Positions 1 through 4,587 of a stretch of 6,459 nt of DNA are shown piece by piece (within the stretch, counting starts at the first letter, position 1; each line of letters opens with the position of its first letter). The stretch spans positions 1 to 6,459 of the forward strand of contig JBLIOB010000247.1 in NCBI GenBank assembly GCA_047639575.1, in the 5' to 3' direction. A program made the translations under genes and the position numbers. The notes under the pieces are model-generated. The model had not been told where the DNA came from, ran no database searches, and saw only the letters and a list, made by a program, of their open reading frames with translations. The stretch is from JBLIOB01 sp047639575 (lineage in GTDB: Bacteria; Bacteroidota; Bacteroidia; Flavobacteriales_D; Parvicellaceae).

Positions 1-1
1 A

Positions 2-283
2 TATCATAAGAAAACTAAAGCAATCAAAGATGTTCGTCCGGCTAAAGTACCTGCCGCGAATGAAAACACGTTTAAATTTTATGATGCTCACCCGGCTCGG
101 GTAAATGAGCTATTAGGGCATTATCAAAATATTAATATTAACAGCTATACCGCTGGTGGATTAGGAAACCCAATGATGATGCGATTTAAGTTCGGTTCAG
201 CATTGTTAATGATCATCAGCTATAATATTCGTCATTTAAAACAGGCGCAGAAAGTTAGGGAGGATTCAGGATTTCCAGGTTAG
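2..283 (+). CDS. DinB-like (DinB_2 superfamily) protein, C-terminal fragment
   Basis: This frame is open from the left edge to a TAG at 281-283 and gives 93 residues; the start lies outside the window. The end of the protein has the pattern of the last helix of DinB-like four-helix-bundle proteins: a short hydrophobic segment (GSALLMIISYN), then RHLKQAQKV with His78 where the family has its third metal-ligand histidine, then a GFPG tail. The earlier part (FYDAHPARVNELLGHYQN) fits the preceding helix, and the stretch around residues 60-70 fits the usual lead-in to the last helix. Members of this superfamily are often metal-dependent, and some are thiol transferases (the bacillithiol or mycothiol type), but most are uncharacterised. 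No specific reaction can be assigned. The stop overlaps the stop of the convergent DUF2461 gene. The assignment rests on recalled family patterns over a short fragment, so it is moderate; that the frame is coding is more secure. Confidence 0.62.
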   Translation, partial: YHKKTKAIKDVRPAKVPAANENTFKFYDAHPARVNELLGHYQNININSYTAGGLGNPMMMRFKFGSALLMIISYNIRHLKQAQKVREDSGFPG

Positions 284-948
284 CCTAATAGTGGTCTAAC
301 AAAGAAGTCAGACAACGGTTTCATGATGCTGTATTGAGCTGCGAGCATTTCGGGGAAATCATCTTTAAGTGCAACTTCGGTATTAAAATCAGCATACCAG
401 TAAAACTGTTTGTTGAAGATCAGCTCTTGCGATTGAGCATCTTTTTGAAGTTCTTTTGGAATTCGAACATTCTTGTCTCCTTGGATTTCTCCAAACGTTT
501 TTACAAAATTAGCATTCATGATCAGTTTTTTAAATTGCTTCGGGTGGAAGGCTATTTCCTCTCTAATCCTTAACAATTGCTCTTTGTCTGGTTGAAAGCA
601 GCCTCCATAGACTCTTACTTTTTCACAGTCCACCTCAAAATACAAACCAGGCATTCCTTTTTGATTTTTACCTCCTGCCCGAATAACGGCAGATCTGTTC
701 ATTTTATATGGAGTTTTATCTTTAGAGAAACGAATATCTCTATTGATCCTAAATACGCAATTTTTCGGAAGTACATCAATCTTAGGGTCAATGTTCTGCA
801 TTGCTGTAATCAGGTCCTGAACTAATGAATCAAAAGGATCTTTCACATGTTGTTTATAACGTTTTCTATGAATGTCAAACCAATCTTTATTGTTGTTTGG
901 TGCTAGTTCCATAAAGAACTCGAAAAATTCATTTGTTAAGTGGGCCAT
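280..948 (-). CDS. DUF2461 (TIGR02453-type) protein
   Basis: This is a 222-residue soluble protein with no signal peptide or membrane segment, close to the usual length of DUF2461 proteins. Family landmarks are visible in order: an N-terminal FFxxLAxNNNKDWFDIHRKRY block (residues 8-31), the hallmark FRINRDIRFSKDKTPYK block (residues 66-82), a GLYFEV strand (101-106), and YGGCFQPDKEQLLRIREEI (114-132). The family is widespread in bacteria and occurs in some eukaryotes, but its biochemical function is not established, so none is given. The ATG at 946-948 lies one base after the stop of the upstream membrane glycosyltransferase-like gene, so it is very probably the last gene of that transcript and may be translated by coupling. 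No clear Shine-Dalgarno sequence precedes it. The stop (280-282) overlaps the stop of the convergent DinB-like gene, which leaves no room for a separate terminator between them. Confidence 0.9.
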   Translation of the reverse strand: MAHLTNEFFEFFMELAPNNNKDWFDIHRKRYKQHVKDPFDSLVQDLITAMQNIDPKIDVLPKNCVFRINRDIRFSKDKTPYKMNRSAVIRAGGKNQKGMPGLYFEVDCEKVRVYGGCFQPDKEQLLRIREEIAFHPKQFKKLIMNANFVKTFGEIQGDKNVRIPKELQKDAQSQELIFNKQFYWYADFNTEVALKDDFPEMLAAQYSIMKPLSDFFVRPLLG

Positions 949-949
949 C

Positions 950-2500
950 TTAATTTCGTTTTAAAAGGTAAACGGTCTTTTTTTGAAAGGTCATCCAATT
1001 CATATAGGATTCTTCCTTTAAAACCTCATATCCTGCTTTATTGTTCGTCAACTTTACTACATATAGATCATCCTCTACCCACCACCAATTTAATTTTTCA
1101 GGATCGTAATTATTCATGTCAAAATTATGCCATGCGTTGTATTCAAATCCTCCATTGATGGTTTTTGGGTTTCCTCCATCTGCTTGTGCAAAATCAATTA
1201 ATGCTGCTCTTGATTTTTGAAAATTAAACTGGTTAATGCAAAGTAATATTGTAACTAGTGCCATCGCTCCAAAAAGCCATTTATTGACCTTTAAATGATA
1301 TACACGTGCAATGGCCATAACGGCAAATGTCACAGCGAAAATCATATATCGATCTGAGACATAAAGTACGACTAACGGTAAGATTGAAATGGCTACTATT
1401 GCTACCAATTCCACTCTTAGTTTTGAACCCGATCGCTCGATTCTGCCGATTAAGTTTGCTAAACTATAACATGCAATTATCATAAGTAAAACTCCAATTA
1501 TTGCTGGGAAAAGAGTGTTTGTTGGATTAGAAACTGAATTAAATCCATCTAAGAAGATAGAGCCAATGCCAACAGGATAAATAATGTCTGCTGTAAACGG
1601 CCAGTAATTATCCGTGAGAAGTATTTTTAGTATTCCAACGAACAGTAAAAGTCCAAATGCCAACGATTTTCGCCATGGCCAAAACTTAAAGTGCCGTAAA
1701 GTCATAGGCGCAATCCCCAAGCCTAAAAAGATTAATGCATTGTATCCATAGTAGCCAATCTTTTGAAAGGGTAAATGCGTGAAATCCAACCAGAGTTTTT
1801 TAATCGTATTAAATTGGAATCCATAATTCCTCGGCAGAGCCCCTTGGTATGTTTCCGTTAGCGAGTTATGTAAACTCAGCAAGTGCAAAAGGACCCCAGT
1901 AAGAATCGCGTAAAAGATGATTTTAATAAAGTTGGTCTTGATTTTCCAACCTGCACCAATAATAAATGCAATAGGCACGATTAAAGCAAATTGCCTTATT
2001 AAAGTGCCGGCTAACAGAAAAAAGAAAGCGGGCCAAAGGTATTTAAGTCTTCCGCTTAATTTAAATCGCATTAAGTAAAGAAATCCACCAAGGCTCAGCG
2101 TGAGGCAGGGAATGTCTGTCATGAATGAGGCAGATAGATGTATGTACAATGGATTGCAGGCGATTATACAAGTCATCCAGAACGCGTTTTCAAATGTTGT
2201 TAAAAGTCGTAGTGACTTAATTAAGAAATAGAGCCCAAGTGCGCCCATGAAAATTCCTGAGAACCTTAAAACAGTAAATGAAAATCCGAAAACTTTAACC
2301 CAAAGAAGTCCCCAAACTTGTTGTGCAAAAAATGGCATTCCTTGCCAATTAGAATATTCCCAAGTACCATTATTTAAATTTTCAACTCCTTTTGCGTAAG
2401 CCCAATCATCGTTAATGCAAAATTCTCCCCAAGGTCCAATTGCTAGTACAGTGATCAGCCAAGCGACTAATATCCATAAGTAGTTATACTTTATTCTCAT
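950..2500 (-). CDS. GT-C fold / PMT-like membrane glycosyltransferase (family 39-like)
   Basis: This is a 516-residue polytopic membrane protein with roughly ten or more hydrophobic segments spread over residues 8-425. It has the architecture of GT-C glycosyltransferases such as the PMT/ArnT group, which use polyprenyl-phosphate sugars on the outer face of the inner membrane. After the first membrane segment there is an acidic loop, NDDWAY (residues 30-35), at the position of the catalytic acidic residue. A second typical element is SFMTDIP (125-131), followed by LIRQ (167-170) and, near the end of the membrane domain, SDRYMIFA. The last about 92 residues (from about 425) are hydrophilic, rich in Trp, Asn and Asp, and probably form a small periplasmic domain. 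Donor and acceptor are not evident. The ATG overlaps the stop of the upstream GT-C gene by 4 bases (2497-2500), so the two are translationally coupled. A membrane protein of unknown enzymatic activity remains possible. Confidence 0.8.
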   Translation of the reverse strand: MRIKYNYLWILVAWLITVLAIGPWGEFCINDDWAYAKGVENLNNGTWEYSNWQGMPFFAQQVWGLLWVKVFGFSFTVLRFSGIFMGALGLYFLIKSLRLLTTFENAFWMTCIIACNPLYIHLSASFMTDIPCLTLSLGGFLYLMRFKLSGRLKYLWPAFFFLLAGTLIRQFALIVPIAFIIGAGWKIKTNFIKIIFYAILTGVLLHLLSLHNSLTETYQGALPRNYGFQFNTIKKLWLDFTHLPFQKIGYYGYNALIFLGLGIAPMTLRHFKFWPWRKSLAFGLLLFVGILKILLTDNYWPFTADIIYPVGIGSIFLDGFNSVSNPTNTLFPAIIGVLLMIIACYSLANLIGRIERSGSKLRVELVAIVAISILPLVVLYVSDRYMIFAVTFAVMAIARVYHLKVNKWLFGAMALVTILLCINQFNFQKSRAALIDFAQADGGNPKTINGGFEYNAWHNFDMNNYDPEKLNWWWVEDDLYVVKLTNNKAGYEVLKEESYMNWMTFQKKTVYLLKRN

Positions 2501-3693
2501 GCTTTTTTAAATAGTTTGAGCATGAAATATTGTATCGCAGCCAACGAACTTATTATTAAAGCAGGTTCAATTAATAGTCGATGTCTGGTCTCTACGTAAA
2601 AGCTAGCTTGAAACAGACTAAGGAGTAAAATTGAAAGGAGTACCATTCGCCAATACTTGTTGGAAACAATAAATCCTAAAAGTCCAAATATTAATAGGAG
2701 CACATACCCTATTTTATAGAATATGATGTAGTCAGAGATTCCAGGTCCGTAATCAACTCCAATGTTTGATCTAAACCACCAGAAATTTTTAAGCTTTAGG
2801 ACGAACATTGAACTCCAAAGCCCCGGTGTCTTCTCCAATTCGGTTTGATACTTTTTAGTGAAATAGGCAGATTCTTCAACTGGATTCAATATTGAAATTG
2901 CAGCATATGTAGAATCGTCCATCAATGAATAATAAGTTTGACCGTTTGCCTTTTGAGCAGTTCCTTCTGTTTCTTCTTGGATTCCAATCCACAAATTCTG
3001 CCCATAACTTGAATTTAAAGACCATTCTCCGTAAATAGAATGATTCCTTATCATCCACATTCCAACAGGAATGATGGCAATAAAACCGATGATAACGGCT
3101 CTAAAAATTAATGGTTTTATTGATGTTGTAGTCAATAAGCGATAGGCTATAGGTAGTGCGAAGACGATTAGGGTCGGACGGTTTAACAAAGCAAGGCCTA
3201 TGATTAGACCACAAATAATTGAATTTTTCAGAGAATAATGCTTCCAACAAATACCCATATAAATGAGTAACGTGGCAAAAAGTAGATCGAGAGCTAAAGG
3301 ATGAATGGTTGCAACTTGATAATAACTAATTATTGGGTGAGTTAGGAACCCGATTGTAGCGATAATCGTTAGCCACTTATTTTTATTGAAAAGTGCGTGA
3401 GATATTTTTGCAATGAAATAAGCAGTAACTCCAGAACATAATAAATTCAATGCTATGGCCATTTCTGGGAGTTCTCTGAAGAAATAAAAGACGGCAATTA
3501 GGAATGGGTAAATAGGGAATTGGTAGTTGAAATTGTATCCATTATTGATCCAATATTTAAACTCATTAGTCGCTAAAATAGATTGGGCAATTTCATGGCC
3601 TTCTGTGATTCTGATTGGACCAAGAAATAGCAGTTTTACCAAGGTGAGAACAAGTATAATTGCGATTACTAGATATTTAATCTTTCTTTCCAT
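2497..3693 (-). CDS. GT-C / PMT_2-type membrane glycosyltransferase (family 39-like)
   Basis: This is a 398-residue integral membrane protein with an N-terminal signal-anchor-like helix (residues 6-25) and about eight to ten further hydrophobic segments. The first loop has the family layout, ITEGHEIAQSIL then NNGYNFNYQFPIYPFLIA. Glu31 and Glu34 sit where relatives usually carry Asp or Asp-Glu before the 'P..P' turn at 60-63. Other family signatures are HPLALDLLFATLLIY (131-145), ALLNRPTLIV (169-177) and PVGMWMIRN (209-217). The last is followed by the soluble stretch LNSSYGQNLWIGIQEETEGTA, which matches the 'N.g.NLw.Gn...A.G' segment common in bacterial family-39-like proteins. ETRHRLLIEPALII near the end corresponds to the usual R-Y/H-R-L..EP element. 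It is the first gene of the minus-strand cluster and faces the metal module across a 72-base spacer. No strong ribosome binding site precedes the ATG at 3691-3693. The specific sugar donor and acceptor are unknown. Confidence 0.8.
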   Translation of the reverse strand: MERKIKYLVIAIILVLTLVKLLFLGPIRITEGHEIAQSILATNEFKYWINNGYNFNYQFPIYPFLIAVFYFFRELPEMAIALNLLCSGVTAYFIAKISHALFNKNKWLTIIATIGFLTHPIISYYQVATIHPLALDLLFATLLIYMGICWKHYSLKNSIICGLIIGLALLNRPTLIVFALPIAYRLLTTTSIKPLIFRAVIIGFIAIIPVGMWMIRNHSIYGEWSLNSSYGQNLWIGIQEETEGTAQKANGQTYYSLMDDSTYAAISILNPVEESAYFTKKYQTELEKTPGLWSSMFVLKLKNFWWFRSNIGVDYGPGISDYIIFYKIGYVLLLIFGLLGFIVSNKYWRMVLLSILLLSLFQASFYVETRHRLLIEPALIISSLAAIQYFMLKLFKKA

Positions 3694-3717
3694 TCCAAGA
3701 ATTAGGCACTCTTTTTG

Positions 3718-3748
3718 TTGTGTATAACGCGAACAAAAATTATTTTTA
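3718..3748 (+). promoter_or_regulatory. possible Bacteroidota sigma-A-type promoter for the metal module
   Basis: The 72-base divergent spacer contains TTG at 3718-3720, preceded by a T-run with another TTG, then 20 bases, then TATTTTTA at 3741-3748. This approximates the Bacteroidota primary-sigma pattern of TTTG, a 19-23 base gap, and TAnnTTTG, with the final G missing. Transcription would begin about 10 bases before the ATG at 3766. The match is imperfect and the spacer is AT-rich, so this is only a candidate. No convincing equivalent was found for the minus strand, although that cluster must also start from this spacer or from inside the neighbouring gene. Confidence 0.28.
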
Positions 3749-3765
3749 GACGTTATAAGTTTTAA

Positions 3766-4164
3766 ATGAACAAGATAATCGCAGGCATATTTGTATTGAT
3801 TTACCTAGTTACTAGTTCCAATGTAACTATAAATCTGCACTACTGTTGTAACAACTTAGTTGATGTTGCAATAAACAGTGACGCTGGTTGTGGCCACGGA
3901 CCTAGTGAAAAAGAAGGGTTTACTAATCATTCTTGTTGCACGGACGATGTGATCGTTAGTGAGTCCGAAAATCATGTCTCTTCTGTAGAGGATTCGAATC
4001 TTGAAGTTGCTCCTGTATTTTATCTTATCCAACCTGTTCAGAGGGTTGAAAACCTAGTAAGTCCGAAAGAATTAAGATTTAAGAATTTGGCCCGAGCAGG
4101 ACCAAAAATCAGGTCTCATGGACCAATCTATCTGGTTAATTCGAGTTTAGTGTTGTATGCGTAA
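3766..4164 (+). CDS. HYC_CC_PP-family-like Cys-rich envelope protein
   Basis: This is a 132-residue protein with an N-terminal hydrophobic helix (residues 4-18) that is a signal peptide or membrane anchor. It then carries the signature His25-Tyr26-Cys27-Cys28, a Gly-Cys-Gly-His cluster (41-44) and His55-Ser-Cys57-Cys58, followed by an acidic, Ser-rich linker (about 59-80). The C-terminal part holds GPKIRSHGPIYLVNSSL (112-128). The order HYC, CC, then a Pro-containing tail corresponds to the Bacteroidota family called HYC_CC_PP, whose members I recall near heavy-metal-associated proteins and TonB receptors. Here the expected Pro-Pro pair is not intact; only Gly-Pro pairs are present. Five Cys and several His in the exported region suggest soft-metal binding, but no biochemical function is established for the family as far as I know. 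It is the first gene of the plus-strand module, followed after 86 bases by the HMA gene. There is no Shine-Dalgarno sequence; the start is chosen because it gives the complete signal segment. Confidence 0.75.
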   Translation: MNKIIAGIFVLIYLVTSSNVTINLHYCCNNLVDVAINSDAGCGHGPSEKEGFTNHSCCTDDVIVSESENHVSSVEDSNLEVAPVFYLIQPVQRVENLVSPKELRFKNLARAGPKIRSHGPIYLVNSSLVLYA

Positions 4165-4202
4165 CTGGATCTAGCGTAGTACGGTTCACGATCTGTGGGC
4201 TG

Positions 4203-4223
4203 AAGAAGCCAAGGCTTCTTTTT
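4203..4223 (+). terminator. hairpin plus T-tract between HYC_CC_PP-like and HMA genes (terminator or attenuator)
   Basis: AAGAAGCC (4203-4210) and GGCTTCTT (4213-4220) are perfect inverted arms. In practice they form a 7-bp stem with a CAAG tetraloop. The 3' arm runs straight into TTT, giving five T in a row at 4219-4223. This has the form of an intrinsic terminator, though the stem is short and only moderately GC-rich. It lies 38 bases after the first gene's stop and ends 27 bases before the HMA start. That leaves little space for a full promoter after it, so partial termination that lowers downstream expression is as likely as a hard stop. Confidence 0.55.
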
Positions 4224-4250
4224 AAACAATAATACATTAAACACGAAATC

Positions 4251-4583
4251 ATGAAATTCATTAAAATATTACCAATTACTATTTTACTTTTTATCGGGCT
4301 AAACAGTTTTGCTCAGAAAGAATCAAAGTTCACCGAAGTTAACTTCCGAGTTGAAGGCAAATGTGGTATGTGCGAGACACGTATTGAAAATGCCCTAGAC
4401 ATTAAAGGAATTAAACTTGCTGATTGGGATGTCGAAACAAAAAATTGCAGAATAATTTATAAGACTTCTGAATTCAAGGAGATGGAAATTCACCAAATTT
4501 TGGCGGATATAGGTCATACTACTGAAAAGGTGAAGACGACCCCAGAGAAATATGATAACCTTCACGGTTGTTGCAAATACTAG
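4251..4583 (+). CDS. secreted heavy-metal-associated (HMA) domain protein
   Basis: This is a 110-residue periplasmic metal-binding protein. Residues 1-21 form a signal peptide (Lys-rich start, hydrophobic core, NSFA, cleavage before QKES). The ferredoxin-like HMA domain spans about 27-94, with the metal site GKCGMCETRIE; Cys38 and Cys41 form the CxxC pair at the start of helix 1, and the motif agrees with the GxCGMC variant of Bacteroidota secreted HMA proteins. IGHTTEKV (87-94) forms the last strand region. The C-terminal YDNLHGCCKY adds a Cys107-Cys108 pair that resembles the conserved 'Y..LP.CCKY' ending of these proteins and may be a second ligand site. The family binds soft metals, chiefly Cu(I); the metal here is inferred. 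The receptor gene begins 4 bases after the stop, so the two are almost certainly co-transcribed and co-translated. The start is fixed by the signal peptide. Confidence 0.9.
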   Translation: MKFIKILPITILLFIGLNSFAQKESKFTEVNFRVEGKCGMCETRIENALDIKGIKLADWDVETKNCRIIYKTSEFKEMEIHQILADIGHTTEKVKTTPEKYDNLHGCCKY

Positions 4584-4587
4584 CGCA

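Noticed and set aside
279..300. GTTAG ... CTAAC weak inverted repeat at the convergent junction
   Set aside because: The five-base stem has a long loop and no T-tract, too weak to call a terminator.
334..825. Two plus-strand reading frames of about 80 codons opposite the DUF2461 gene
   Set aside because: They are antisense to a well-supported gene and have no family features; their composition fits complementary-strand shadows.
940..1158. 72-codon plus-strand reading frame
   Set aside because: It is antisense to the C-terminal part of the 516-residue GT-C protein and shows no signal peptide, motif or promoter.
2876..3058. 60-codon minus-strand reading frame
   Set aside because: It lies entirely inside the 398-residue GT-C gene in another frame of the same strand, with no recognisable family or start signal.
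3527..3727. 66-codon plus-strand reading frame
   Set aside because: It is antisense to the start of the 398-residue GT-C gene and runs into the spacer without any recognisable feature.
4153..4187. Possible promoter (TTG, 24-base gap, TACGGTTC) ahead of the HMA gene
   Set aside because: The spacing is too long and the second element matches the Bacteroidota pattern poorly.
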